Positions 15,513 to 23,703 of a stretch of DNA of 64,000 nt are shown here, piece by piece. The DNA lies in the NCBI RefSeq assembly GCF_028994805.1, contig NZ_JAJQQP010000020.1:1-64000 (forward strand). The letters run 5' to 3'. The notes beneath the pieces are model-generated. The model saw only the letters and a list, made by a program, of their open reading frames with translations, was not told the origin of the DNA and did not search any database. Numbering within the stretch: the stretch's first letter is position 1; the number at the start of each line of letters is the position of its first letter. Position numbers and translations under genes: made by a program. This stretch comes from Promicromonospora iranensis (lineage in GTDB: Bacteria > Actinomycetota > Actinomycetes > Actinomycetales > Cellulomonadaceae).

Positions 15513-15999
15513 CCGGCGATCATGGCAGAGTGGGGTGCCCCCCGGCGGGCCCCGCCACCGCGACCGAGAGGGCGGGACCTGTTGTCCTGCAGCGGTGTGA
15601 TCGCGACGACCTTCCATGAGTTCGTCGCGATTGACCGTGAGCATGAGTCCATGCGCCTGGTCGTCGCGTCGGACGACTAACCTGCGACTGCCTGTGAGTG
15701 CCGAGTGGGCAACGAGGCGAACGGGTAGCCTCAGCGTGGAGCAGACACGAGTCCTGCTTGTCGAGAATCACGACAGATCCGTCGCAGTTCCCAGCCACTG
15801 CCTTCGTGGTGGCGGCACACCCGGCCCGCTTCCCCCACAGTTCCCCCAAGGCGCCAAGCCGAACGGAGAACCAGGAGGTCAGGGCCACATGACACGCTTC
15901 AACGTCTGAGCCGGAACTGGACTTTCGGGAGCGTCAGAACTCAATTCGAGCGATCTCCGATGGTTCCTGGGTCAGATGCGTCCGAGCACGGCAAAGCAG
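15513..15999. other. Spacer with a possible gene tail
   Basis: No complete gene. A plus-strand frame ending at 15680 closes with TFHEFVAIDREHESMRLVVASDD split over about 23 codons, which looks like the end of a small actinobacterial protein. The frame upstream is antisense to the DUF7660-like gene and not credible, so at most a remnant is present. Confidence 0.3.
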
Positions 16000-16902
16000 C
16001 TAGCTCGAAGACAACCGGTGCTGAATCCAGAGCCGTGCGCCGCGAACAGCCGCCTCTCGATGCGGGCTTGGGTACTCGACGGCAAGACGGTGCCACTGGC
16101 CGTAGATGGTTGCGGCGAACGCCGTGATGGCGTCCCCTGTTGCGCTGGCGTGCTGCATGCCCCAGGTACGGGACACGAGGTGCTCGGCCTCGGCTGGTTG
16201 GTGCCCCTCGCCGATCAGCCGGGGAATGAGTAGTGCGGCGTCGACCCAGGGTGGTCCGGTCCGGGACCAGGCCCAGTCGATCAGACGGACCTGGTCGCCG
16301 TGCACGAGCAGGTTGAGCTGGTGGATGTCGCCGTGGACCAGGGAGTCCCCAGCCAAGATGCTTTGCACCTCGTCATCGAAATGGATCAGCAGGTCTAGGT
16401 GCTGCTTCTCCCACGCGTCGAGCCCGTCCGCGTGGTTGTCCGCGAGCCACCGCCAACCGGCCAAGCGCGCGTACCTCTTTCGGAGCGGCGACACACCAGG
16501 AGCAGGGCTCGGGCTGAGTTGTTGCGCGAGGCGCGATAAGGCCTCGGCCACGGCTGGGACGTCCGGTGATCCGGGTGTGAAGTCGGCGTGCTCGCCGGGC
16601 ACGGTCTCGTACCCGGCGAGCAGCCATCCCTCGGTGCGCACGACCCACAGCAGCCGCGGCGCCTCGTGCACCGCGTCCCGCAGTCGGGAGTTGATCTGGA
16701 TCTCGTGCTCGTGCACGGTGACCAGCCGCTCGTAGTCGGGAACGCCCTTGACGAACACCGTCCCGTCGGCCGTGTGCAGGAACGCGGCGAAGGTCGAGTT
16801 GCGTCCTGCCGACGGCCCCTCAGCACGCAGCACCGGTCCGCACTCCGCCTCGACGGCGTGGCGCAGGGCGGTGGGCAGTTCCTCCCATGAGCGGCGGTGC
16901 AT
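16000..16902 (-). CDS. Aminoglycoside-phosphotransferase-like small-molecule kinase
   Basis: 300 residues. The kinase core shows LVHGDIHQLNLLVHG (the H-G-D-x-H-x-x-N catalytic loop) and QVRLIDWAWSRTGPPWVDAA (the metal-binding Asp and following D/E region). The N-terminal lobe has VFVKGVPDY with a plausible ATP-binding lysine. This is the APH/ChoK fold, and the substrate is unknown; the family includes antibiotic kinases but also homoserine, choline and nucleoside kinases. GAGGAGA lies 7 bases before ATG 16902. It is the last gene of a four-gene minus-strand unit running 18934 to 16000, opposite an XRE regulator. Resistance should not be assumed. Confidence 0.75.
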   Translation of the reverse strand: MHRRSWEELPTALRHAVEAECGPVLRAEGPSAGRNSTFAAFLHTADGTVFVKGVPDYERLVTVHEHEIQINSRLRDAVHEAPRLLWVVRTEGWLLAGYETVPGEHADFTPGSPDVPAVAEALSRLAQQLSPSPAPGVSPLRKRYARLAGWRWLADNHADGLDAWEKQHLDLLIHFDDEVQSILAGDSLVHGDIHQLNLLVHGDQVRLIDWAWSRTGPPWVDAALLIPRLIGEGHQPAEAEHLVSRTWGMQHASATGDAITAFAATIYGQWHRLAVEYPSPHREAAVRGARLWIQHRLSSS

Positions 16903-16923
16903 CGTGCTCTCCTCAGTGGTTGG

Positions 16924-17385
16924 TCACGGTGCGGTGGAGCTGGTGCAGCCCTGGTGGCACTGCGAGCAGACGACCGAGTGCGCCGTCGGCCACAGGTCGG
17001 TGTCGACGTAGAACCCGGCCTCGGCGATGGCGTCCACGGTGTACTGGATCGCCTCGTGAGCGGACTCGCCCTGGGTGGACGGGTCCTGGGGGTCGGTGGG
17101 CACGTGGTGCAGGAACCGGCCAGCGATCCGTTCGCAGAACGCAGCGTAGTCAACCGTGTGCAGGATGAACTCGTGCCACCCCGGGTCAACCTCCTCCGAC
17201 GGCGAGAGCGGTCGGCCCTGATGGGTGACGGCGGTGCCCAGGAACGCGAGGGCCTGGTCCATGACTCGGGCCGCCATGGTCAGGTCGTGGTCGTTCTCCT
17301 CAGCGACCCGCTGAACGAGCCGGTGGAACAGGTCCGGCTCGACGAGCGACCGTCCCTCTCGCAGCTCGCGTGCGGTGGTGGTCAT
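16924..17385 (-). CDS. Conserved protein of the actinobacterial glycine-rich-domain-like family
   Basis: 153 residues from ATG 17385, with GAGGAGG 7 bases upstream. The central motif PSEEVDPGWHEFILHTVDYA, then FCERIAGRFLHHVPTD, is shared with actinobacterial proteins usually labelled glycine-rich domain-containing protein-like. The end carries CSQCHQGC, a possible metal or redox site. It sits 22 bases before the kinase gene and downstream of the HAD gene, so it is part of the same operon. Its conserved His, Trp and Cys suggest a metal site, but no reaction is known to me. Confidence 0.55.
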   Translation of the reverse strand: MTTTARELREGRSLVEPDLFHRLVQRVAEENDHDLTMAARVMDQALAFLGTAVTHQGRPLSPSEEVDPGWHEFILHTVDYAAFCERIAGRFLHHVPTDPQDPSTQGESAHEAIQYTVDAIAEAGFYVDTDLWPTAHSVVCSQCHQGCTSSTAP

Positions 17386-17504
17386 GTTGCTTCCTCCTCG
17401 TTGTAAGGGGTGGTGCTGGACAGGCCCGCCAGAAGCGGGCTTGCGGCTGGGCAGTGATGAAGGGGTCTGGGGCGCCACCCAGCCGCAAGATCAATGGGGA
17501 GCGG

Positions 17505-18626
17505 CTATGGGCGGCTCAGGGGAAGTTCGAACCCGGCCGGGCCGTCACCGGTGACGCTGCGCCATTGCGCGCGACGGCGGCCCTCGTCGCCACGCGGGTA
17601 GGGCAGGCCGGCCTCGAGCGTTGCGGTCTCGATCGCACGCATCGTGATGCCCACGCCGGACGGAATCGGTGCGTGTCTCACCCAGCGGCCGTCCTGGAGG
17701 GTCCACGCCTCACACCGGCACAGGTCCGATCCGGCGCCGTGCCATACCCGCAGCACGACCGGCCCGGGCGCCGTCCGCTCGGCGGTGACGATCTGCGCCG
17801 CAAGAGGCGAGCGTGAACCGTCCACAGGAGGAACGAGGGAGGCCAGGATAGGCAGGGCGCCAGCTTGGTGGATGGAGCCCGTGGTTTCGTCGGCGGCGCT
17901 GCGCACGATCGCTGGGGCGTGTCCCATTGCGACCGAGCGTTCTGCCCAGGCCAGCATGTCGAGGTCGTTGACGCCGTCGCCGACCGCCACAGTGCGGTCG
18001 GTAGGGATGCCGAGGTGGTTGCGGATGACGTCGAGGGCGACAGCCTTGTTGACGCCGGGTGCCGTTATGTCGAGCCAGTCCGCCCGTTGCGCGGCCACGG
18101 TGACCCCGGTGGCGCATAGAGCGTCGGTATAGCGGCGGAGATCAGCGGCACTGAGCGCGATCCGAGTCGCGGGTTCGGCCATCAGGTCGGCCAGAGGGAC
18201 AGTTTTCTGCTGCCCATTGAGTTCATCCGGCTCGAACGGGCTGCTGGTGCGCCACCCCCATCCGACCTCCTCAACCGCGACACGCACGCCCGGTGCGACG
18301 TTCAGGGCTCGGCTGATGACGGGTGCGGGGTCAAAGGTGCGCGCCTCGATGCCGTCGTAGCCCGACGGCGCGGCCCCGTCCAGATGAACCGTCAAGGCAC
18401 CGTTGGAGCACACAGCCCACCCCTGCGTGAGTCCCAGCCTGGTAGCGATCGGCAGCAGCCCGGCCAGCGATCTGCCTGTGGCGAGCACGACCTCATGGCC
18501 TGCCGCACGGACCAGGTCCAGAGCCTCGACGGTGCCAGACGGAACGTGCCGATCGCTGTCGATCAGCGTGCCGTCGATATCGAGAGCAACAAGGACGCGA
18601 GCGGTGGTGGCAGTCACAGCGCTCAT
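17505..18626 (-). CDS. HAD-superfamily Cof-type phosphatase with an extra C-terminal domain
   Basis: 373 residues. Residues 1-270 carry the HAD motifs: LVALDIDGTLID (nucleophile Asp), VLATGRS (motif II), the lysine in APGVNKAVALD (motif III) and VAVGDGVNDLDML (motif IV, the metal Asps). The C2 cap places it with Cof-type sugar-phosphate phosphatases. Family members end near 270-280 residues; here about 100 extra residues with their own possible Cys pair (LCRCEAWT) follow. The start overlaps the upstream gene's stop by ATGA. The substrate is unknown. Confidence 0.8.
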   Translation of the reverse strand: MSAVTATTARVLVALDIDGTLIDSDRHVPSGTVEALDLVRAAGHEVVLATGRSLAGLLPIATRLGLTQGWAVCSNGALTVHLDGAAPSGYDGIEARTFDPAPVISRALNVAPGVRVAVEEVGWGWRTSSPFEPDELNGQQKTVPLADLMAEPATRIALSAADLRRYTDALCATGVTVAAQRADWLDITAPGVNKAVALDVIRNHLGIPTDRTVAVGDGVNDLDMLAWAERSVAMGHAPAIVRSAADETTGSIHQAGALPILASLVPPVDGSRSPLAAQIVTAERTAPGPVVLRVWHGAGSDLCRCEAWTLQDGRWVRHAPIPSGVGITMRAIETATLEAGLPYPRGDEGRRRAQWRSVTGDGPAGFELPLSRP

Positions 18627-18934
18627 CGGGCCACTACCTTCCGCAGCGCCGATCGCACCTGGACCTCCAGGCCACCGCGCTCACCAGTCCACAGCGTGTG
18701 CCCGGGAACAAACATCCGGTGGTCCAAAGGGGACTCACATCCCAGGATCTGCACGAGCTGCTCACCCCGGTTGAGGTCGGTGGGCTGCAGACAGATCCGA
18801 CCGCGCCTCAACGTCACGATCTCAACGAGAGCTGGCCCGACCAACCGAAGACTTTCGGCCGCTATGCCCATAGCCAACATGAGCGAATCCACGGCGGTCG
18901 ACGTGTCGTCCTGACGGTGAAGTTGAAGGCCCAT
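18623..18934 (-). CDS. Small hypothetical protein, first gene of the cargo operon
   Basis: 103 residues, unrecognised. The start at ATG 18934 is preferred over ATG 18976 because GGGGGAG stands 6 bases before it. The product is a mixed alpha/beta polypeptide (MLAMGIAAESLRLVGPALVE) without a signal peptide or known motif. It leads the minus-strand unit with the HAD phosphatase, the glycine-rich-like protein and the kinase, and faces the XRE regulator across about 200 bases, which should hold both promoters. Confidence 0.5.
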   Translation of the reverse strand: MGLQLHRQDDTSTAVDSLMLAMGIAAESLRLVGPALVEIVTLRRGRICLQPTDLNRGEQLVQILGCESPLDHRMFVPGHTLWTGERGGLEVQVRSALRKVVAR

Positions 18935-19131
18935 CGTTGCTCCCCCTACGCACCCGCAGTCAGCTGTGCTGGTCATGTGCCCGACGATCACGGGCCGCCC
19001 AGGGCCTACTCTCGGTGTCCCGGAAGACCCGGGAGTGACACACTCGCGTGTCACCTGGCGCTAGCGCTCGGCTGGGCCGTTCGCGCGGTCTAGGCTCACG
19101 AAGGTCACGCTCCCGGAGCAGGGATCAAACG

Positions 19132-20340
19132 ATGAACGAAGACGAGGCGATCGGCCGGCGCATCGCGCACTTCCGCAAGGCGCGAGGGATGACGCAGGTT
19201 GCGCTGGCCCAGCAGGCATCGATCAGCCTGTCGCTGCTGCGCAAGGTGGAGCAGGAGTCGCGAGAGGCGACCTCCGTCCTAATCGCCGCTGTGGCGAAGC
19301 CTCTTGCGGTCGACGTGACGACACTGACCGGGCAGCCCTACGACCTCGACGGGCCGCACCGTGACGCGATCCACGGACTGATCCCGCCGGTCCGGCGCGT
19401 ACTCAACTACTGGGATGTACCCCCTGACTTGGAGACACCACCTCGTCCCAGAGCCGAGATCCTTGCGGACGCACGCGCCGTGGCCCATCTGCGCCAGGCG
19501 GACCGCAACGTGCAGGCACTCGCGCGGGTACCCGCTTTGCTCATGGAGATGACTGCCGCCATCCACGCGACGACAGCGGCACCGGAGAAGGAGCAACTGT
19601 TCGATGCCGTTGCGACGGTGCTGCACCCGACCATGTCGATTCTGCACGCCACTGGGTACGACGACCTGGCCACGATCGTGGCCGACCGTATCGCCTGGAC
19701 GGCAGCCCAGTGGGGCAGGCCTCTCGCGGTCGGCCTCGCCGCTCATACCCGCACTTCATCGATGCTTCGCCACGGGACATACGACGTCGGGCTGCGGCTG
19801 ATCGACAGCGCCAGATCCGTGCTCGACGCCGAACCCACGCGAGAGGTGGCAACGCTGCGGATGATCGGGTCCCTGCACCTACGGTCTGCGGACCTGTCCG
19901 CGCGTGCCGGTAGCGCCGCAGGTGCGAGCGCACACATCGCCGAGGCACGGGACATCGCCGAACACCTGCGGGTCGAGACGGACCACCTCTGGCGCAATCT
20001 CGCGTTCGGTCCCACGAACACCGGGTTCCATGACGTGGCAACGGCCATCGAGCTCGGTGACGGGCCTCGGGCGCTTACCATCGCTCGCGATCTCCGTATC
20101 CCCGACGGGTTCCCGCCGACTCGGACCGGGCATCACTTCATGGACATCGCCCGGGCCTATCTCTGGCAGGGCCGCCATGACCAGTCGCTGGCGAGCCTTC
20201 AGCGGGCTCGGGAACTTGCTCCGCAGCAGACGCGCCACCACCCGACCACCCGTGAAGTGCTGCGCATGCTCATCCGTGCCCACCGGTATGTGAACAAGCC
20301 GTTGGCTCGGTTCAACGCCTGGATTGGCGCGAGCACCTGA
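19132..20340 (+). CDS. XRE-family regulator with TPR-like C-terminal region
   Basis: 402 residues from ATG 19132. The N-terminal 65 residues are a lambda-repressor-like HTH (IGRRIAHFRKARGMTQVALA with SLSLLRKVEQESREATSVLI). The remaining region is all helical with repeat-like segments (LRMIGSLHLRSADLSARAGS; AYLWQGRHDQSLASLQRARE), as in the streptomycete XRE-TPR regulators. It is divergent from the four-gene operon at 18934-16000 and convergent with the flavoprotein gene. It probably controls one or both through the 19.0-kb intergenic region, with the TPR part sensing a peptide or metabolite (inference). Confidence 0.78.
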   Translation: MNEDEAIGRRIAHFRKARGMTQVALAQQASISLSLLRKVEQESREATSVLIAAVAKPLAVDVTTLTGQPYDLDGPHRDAIHGLIPPVRRVLNYWDVPPDLETPPRPRAEILADARAVAHLRQADRNVQALARVPALLMEMTAAIHATTAAPEKEQLFDAVATVLHPTMSILHATGYDDLATIVADRIAWTAAQWGRPLAVGLAAHTRTSSMLRHGTYDVGLRLIDSARSVLDAEPTREVATLRMIGSLHLRSADLSARAGSAAGASAHIAEARDIAEHLRVETDHLWRNLAFGPTNTGFHDVATAIELGDGPRALTIARDLRIPDGFPPTRTGHHFMDIARAYLWQGRHDQSLASLQRARELAPQQTRHHPTTREVLRMLIRAHRYVNKPLARFNAWIGAST

Positions 20341-20364
20341 CGGCTCGCGGTCCGAAGGTGCGCT

Positions 20365-20898
20365 TTACGTGTCCGCGGGCGTGAGCGTGTCCAGGATCTC
20401 TTCCCAAGGAAAGTCATCCGCGGCGCCCACGCCCGACTCGTGTGGCTCGCTCGGGCCGATCACGACGTTCACGCCCCACTCCTTGAGGGTCGCCAGGCTG
20501 CCCTGGTAGGTCGGGTGGTCAGCGAACTTCACGTTGATATACGGCCCGGCGGTGATCGGGATGTCACGGCCGATCTGTTCCGCCAACCGGGTCAGCACAT
20601 AGGTGTCAGCGATGCCGAGCGCCCACTTCGTGAGCGTGTTGTAGGTCGCCGGGGCCACGATCACGGCATCCGGGTCAGGTAGCGAGTACCCGACCGTGGT
20701 GTGGAAGTCCGTCCGCACCGGACGCCCCAAGTACTCCGCGATCTGCTCCATCGCTTCGGGGAAGCTGCTCACCGCCTGCTCAGTGGCCAGAACATGCACG
20801 TCCCAGCCTCGCTCGGTAGCCAACGGCAGAAGCCGCGACGGTACCTGCCGGGTCGCTCCAGCAGCGGCCACCACGACGTACAGCACACCCAGGCTCAT
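20365..20898 (-). CDS. Flavoprotein of the HFCD (phosphopantothenoylcysteine decarboxylase) fold
   Basis: 177 residues from ATG 20898. VLYVVVAAAGATRQVPSRLL opens the Rossmann-like fold, DAVIVAPATYNTLTKWALGI is the FMN-binding P-A-T-x-N-T loop, and ITAGPYINVKFADHPTYQGS has the substrate-side segment. HFCD flavoproteins decarboxylate cysteine residues or phosphopantothenoylcysteine; a free-standing copy next to an XRE-TPR gene is common in streptomycetes, and its substrate there is not known to me. Without the CoaB domain it is unlikely to serve CoA synthesis. It is 25 bases from, and convergent with, the XRE gene. Confidence 0.7.
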   Translation of the reverse strand: MSLGVLYVVVAAAGATRQVPSRLLPLATERGWDVHVLATEQAVSSFPEAMEQIAEYLGRPVRTDFHTTVGYSLPDPDAVIVAPATYNTLTKWALGIADTYVLTRLAEQIGRDIPITAGPYINVKFADHPTYQGSLATLKEWGVNVVIGPSEPHESGVGAADDFPWEEILDTLTPADT

Positions 20899-20998
20899 GG
20901 TTCTGAGGCTACTGTGTTCCGCCTTGTAGCCGGGCGCTCGGCGTTCGTCATGGGAGCCGAGGATGAAGGCGACAGGCGACGAGATAATGTGCGCACTC

Positions 20999-21079
20999 TG
21001 ACCTGCACCGATACGGCCGCACACCCTGGTGTGCGGCCAACTTGGTGTGCGCAGAGCGTGCGCTCGGTCGTTACCCTCT
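20999..21079. repeat. 80-bp repeat with inner palindrome, copy A
   Basis: Matches 22566-22646 at an offset of 1567 with only a few changes. It contains GGCCGCACACC (21015-21025), two bases, then GGTGTGCGGCC (21028-21038), an 11-bp perfect stem. CutA and a hypothetical gene lie between the two copies. Confidence 0.75.
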
Positions 21080-21099
21080 CGGGTCGAACGCGCGCATGA

Positions 21100-21441
21100 T
21101 CACTCCTGCTGTGTCTCGTTCTGCACCCACTCGAGGTACTTCTGGTGTCCGCCGATCACGGGCGTCACCAGAACCTCCGGGGCATCGTAGGAGTGCTCAC
21201 GCACGATGTACTCGGTGAGCCGGTCAGCGAGGGCGGCAGTGGTCTTGAACGTGACGCGCCATTCCTTGTCCTTCTGAACCGCGCCGTCCCACCGGTACAC
21301 GCTCGTGACCGGGCCCTCGGCCTGCGCGCATGCCGCGAGCTGTGCATCGACAGCCGACGAGGCGAGAGCCTCGGCCTCCTCGACGGCATCAAACGTTGTG
21401 GCCACCTGCACGAACTCGACGTCGACCGGGTTGCTCGCCAT
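21100..21441 (-). CDS. cutA: CutA-family divalent-cation tolerance protein
   Basis: 113 residues from ATG 21441. VEFVQVATTFDAVEEAEALA, LAACAQAEGPVTSVYRWDGA, KEWRVTFKTT and YDAPEVLVTPVIGG reproduce the whole CutA1 fold, a ferredoxin-like trimer of about 105-115 residues. The usual core cysteine (AACAQ) and the W/Y cluster at the trimer interface are present. CutA is linked with copper tolerance and with signalling by PII-like trimers, but its exact job is not settled. In-frame sequence upstream of this ATG is not CutA-like. Flanked by the two 80-bp repeats. Confidence 0.88.
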   Translation of the reverse strand: MASNPVDVEFVQVATTFDAVEEAEALASSAVDAQLAACAQAEGPVTSVYRWDGAVQKDKEWRVTFKTTAALADRLTEYIVREHSYDAPEVLVTPVIGGHQKYLEWVQNETQQE

Positions 21442-21551
21442 ACGACGAGCGTACTGGCGTCCTCCCGCCGTCTCCCACGGCGACTTTGGCCGAGCACTAT
21501 CCTCCGGCGTGTGGAGACCGAACTCTGCGGATAATGTCGATGTGAGAGCTG

Positions 21552-22358
21552 CTACAGGCTGACGTAGTTGTCGGTGAAGTACCCGTCGCGTCGTGCGCGG
21601 CTGGGCGAGAAGTAGATGCGGACGTCGAAGTGTTCGTCGATCACCACGCTGGCTTGTCGGTCGCGGTCGAAGTCGTGTAGCACCAGTCCTCCCAGGCTCA
21701 GCGCGCTGGACGGGCCACTGTCTCCCGGCGGTCGTTCGGGCCACCAGAAGGTCTCGATCTGAGAGATTGTGCGCGGACCGCGCCGGCGCCAGTGGCGAGT
21801 GACGTTCCAGATCCGGGCCTGGTGCAGGTGGTTGGGTATGAGCGGCTCGGCCGAGATCCCGAGGCCAGTGCTGTGTCCCTGCTGTTCCCAGATCACCGAC
21901 CAGGTCGAGCCGTCGTCGAGGTCGAGCTCCAGGCCGTGCCCGACGGTGTCTCGGTCACCCTCGTGCCAGTACGGGTGCTCGCTCTCATAGTCCAGGTCCG
22001 CGTAGCGCACCGCCGTGACGGCTCTACCTGTCAGCACCTGTCGCAGAGCGTCTGTGACCATGGCGGCGTCGGCGCCGTTCGTGACCCAGGCCGTCCAGCG
22101 GAGCAACGGGCGCGCCCAAGCCGCCGGCGTCGGCTCCTTACCTGGGAGGCCGGCGACTTCGTACAGCCGACGAGCACATGTTCGGCAGTCGGAGCGCCCA
22201 CGACCGCTGAACGGATGCCGGTAGACCTCGACCAGATCCGGCGACAACCCGCAGAACGTGGCGCCGTCATCGGTGACGCCGTGCTCCTCACCACGCTGCT
22301 CGCGATCGACGACGAGCCGCGCGACTGCCGTCCAGGGGCCGTCGGCGTCGATGATCAT
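21552..22358 (-). CDS. Hypothetical protein with a Cys pair near the N-terminus
   Basis: 268 residues, not recognised. The first 70 residues include CGLSPDLVEVYRHPFSGRGR and DCRTCARRLYEVAG, a possible C-x-x-C zinc knuckle. The middle is rich in Trp and acidic residues (VRYADLDYESEHPYWHEGDR), and the C-terminus is strand-rich (ASVVIDEHFDVRIYFSPSRA). No signal peptide or membrane helix. GGGAGGG stands about 10 bases before ATG 22358, so the start is well supported. It lies between the two 80-bp repeats together with cutA. Confidence 0.5.
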   Translation of the reverse strand: MIIDADGPWTAVARLVVDREQRGEEHGVTDDGATFCGLSPDLVEVYRHPFSGRGRSDCRTCARRLYEVAGLPGKEPTPAAWARPLLRWTAWVTNGADAAMVTDALRQVLTGRAVTAVRYADLDYESEHPYWHEGDRDTVGHGLELDLDDGSTWSVIWEQQGHSTGLGISAEPLIPNHLHQARIWNVTRHWRRRGPRTISQIETFWWPERPPGDSGPSSALSLGGLVLHDFDRDRQASVVIDEHFDVRIYFSPSRARRDGYFTDNYVSL

Positions 22359-22565
22359 CTGTACCCTCCCTCGGTCCGAGCACAGGCGGTGAGCCGGAGA
22401 GTACAGGGCTTGGCTGACGCTGATCCGCGCCGCACCTGCCAGTGCTCGGGCAAACCGACAACAGAGCCGTCACGGGTCCGATCACCGAGGGATGCCCCGG
22501 ACTCGCCCTCGAAGACGAATGTCTGCGCCGAGGGGACCGTTGGGCGTCGAAGTGGTGTGTGCATT

Positions 22566-22646
22566 TGACCTGCACGGATACGGCCGCACACCCTGGTGTG
22601 CGGCCAATTTGGTGTGCGCAGAGCGTGCGCTCGTCCGTCACCCTCG
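22566..22646. repeat. 80-bp repeat with inner palindrome, copy B
   Basis: Second copy of the repeat at 20999-21079, with the same 11-bp inverted repeat around a 2-base spacer. The segment after the palindrome contains CCAATTTGG, the centre also seen in the dyad at 23059-23083. Confidence 0.75.
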
Positions 22647-22949
22647 ACGCATGGATATGTACTCGCACGCAGTCCGCCAGGTGAAGGCCACCGGATGGAG
22701 CCCGCTAGCCCAGCTGTTGGGCCATGCCCAGGCACGAACACGCGTTGAGATCCACGTTTCGGCTGTCAGCAATGCCCACGAGTTGGGGGACATGCGGTCG
22801 CCCAGTTCACAGCCATGTCCCCCACCCGGGACGCGCCGAGAAAAGCTGCGTTGGGGGACGCCAAGTAGTACCTCGACAGGTACAGGTGGCGTGCACAATC
22901 GCGAGCATGGGACAGGCAGGTGCAGATGTATGCGGGATAACTCGGACGT

Positions 22950-22980
22950 GCGCGGTGGTGGCAAATTGCCACCACCGCGC
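22950..22980. repeat. 31-bp perfect dyad, centre GCAAATTGC
   Basis: GCGCGGTGGTGGCAA, a central A, then TTGCCACCACCGCGC: a perfect palindrome. It could be a protein operator or fold as a 15-bp hairpin in RNA. GACCTGC follows directly. Confidence 0.7.
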
Positions 22981-23058
22981 GACCTGCGGGTTTGCTCCGG
23001 CATGCCGCGCGGCCAGAGCCGGGCTGTCGTCGGCCACCAGGGAAAATCTGGACACGTA

Positions 23059-23083
23059 CGGTGGTGCCAATTTGGCACCACCG
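23059..23083. repeat. 25-bp perfect dyad, centre CCAATTTGG
   Basis: CGGTGGTGCCAA, T, then TTGGCACCACCG. It is related to the dyad at 22950-22980 and followed by GTGACCTGGGCTTC, which repeats part of the hairpin beside the tRNA-Gly. A weak third member is GGTTCCGCCA...AACGGGACC at 23160-23182. Confidence 0.7.
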
Positions 23084-23221
23084 CGTGACCTGGGCTTCTA
23101 CCTGAACGACACGCGCGGTACAGCCCGATCCGGCTCTGGAGAACAAAACGGATAATTATGGTTCCGCCAGTTTAACGGGACCGTACGACCTGGGCGAACG
23201 CCCCGGCGCGCAGTGCTGGGC

Positions 23222-23596
23222 CTACCCCGTGCAGGTCTCGATGTAGACCTCCACCGCAGACCGTCGCACCACGACCCGTCGGCCGATCCGAGTTCCGGTT
23301 AGCAGCCCGCGCCGCACCAGCTCCCCAGCCGTCCACGACGAGACACCGAGATACGCACCGATGTCCTCGTACGTCAGGTACGGATCCTCTGGGTCGCCCG
23401 CTTGCTCGGCCAGGTACCGGTCCAGCACCGACCGCCGTACCCGCAGCCGGCCACTGATCCGCGCGCATGGCCCCACGCGTCCGCGCCGCACCAGTTCGCC
23501 GAACCACCAGCGAGACACTCCCAGTACCTCGGCGGCCTCGGCCGACGTGAGCAGGGGATCGTCAACAGCAAACGGCAGTACACCCTGGGTATCCAT
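23222..23596 (-). CDS. xis: Excisionase-like protein with two MerR/HTH_17-type domains
   Basis: 124 residues from ATG 23596 (AGGAG 6-7 bases upstream). Two similar units follow each other: LLTSAEAAEVLGVSRWWFGE up to RVRRSVLDRYLAEQ, and YLTYEDIGAYLGVSSWTAGE up to VVVRRSAVEVYIE. Each is a winged HTH of the excisionase/DNA-binding class, with the residue order L-T-x-x-x-x-A-x-x-L-G-V-S...R. One such unit is usual in actinobacterial Xis proteins; two in tandem suggest binding to paired sites. It lies just downstream of the integrase gene on the same strand and probably directs excision. Confidence 0.7.
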   Translation of the reverse strand: MDTQGVLPFAVDDPLLTSAEAAEVLGVSRWWFGELVRRGRVGPCARISGRLRVRRSVLDRYLAEQAGDPEDPYLTYEDIGAYLGVSSWTAGELVRRGLLTGTRIGRRVVVRRSAVEVYIETCTG

Positions 23597-23703
23597 CGCT
23601 GACTCCTGTCCGATCGCGGTCATCGATAGGTAGGTGTGCACGAACTCCCAAGCACCGGCCGCTGTCCGGCTCCACGGGGAGCGCCGGGCAGCGGCCGGCA
23701 CCC

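Larger units (their letters stand above)
22647..23221. other. Non-coding dyad-rich region before the excisionase-like gene
   Basis: No credible gene in 575 bases. It holds GGGGGACATG (22785-22794) paired with CATGTCCCCC (22814-22823), then three dyads about 100-106 bases apart centred near 22965, 23071 and 23171. Each dyad is followed by GACCTG within about 10 bases. The regular spacing suggests a structured control or maintenance region. Confidence 0.5.

Noticed and set aside
15018-15680. Plus-strand frame over the DUF7660-like gene
   Set aside because: Mostly antisense to a recognisable gene; only its last 23 codons look protein-like, so it is noted as a possible remnant.
16000-16902. Antibiotic-resistance gene
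   Set aside because: The APH fold alone does not show resistance; the operon context suggests a metabolic kinase.
22638-23155. Several overlapping frames on both strands in the dyad region
   Set aside because: They read through palindromes in many frames, with no conserved motif; the region is better explained as non-coding.
22950-23182. CRISPR array
   Set aside because: Only two or three dyads, about 100 bases apart, with non-uniform sequence and no cas genes; spacing and repeat form do not fit.
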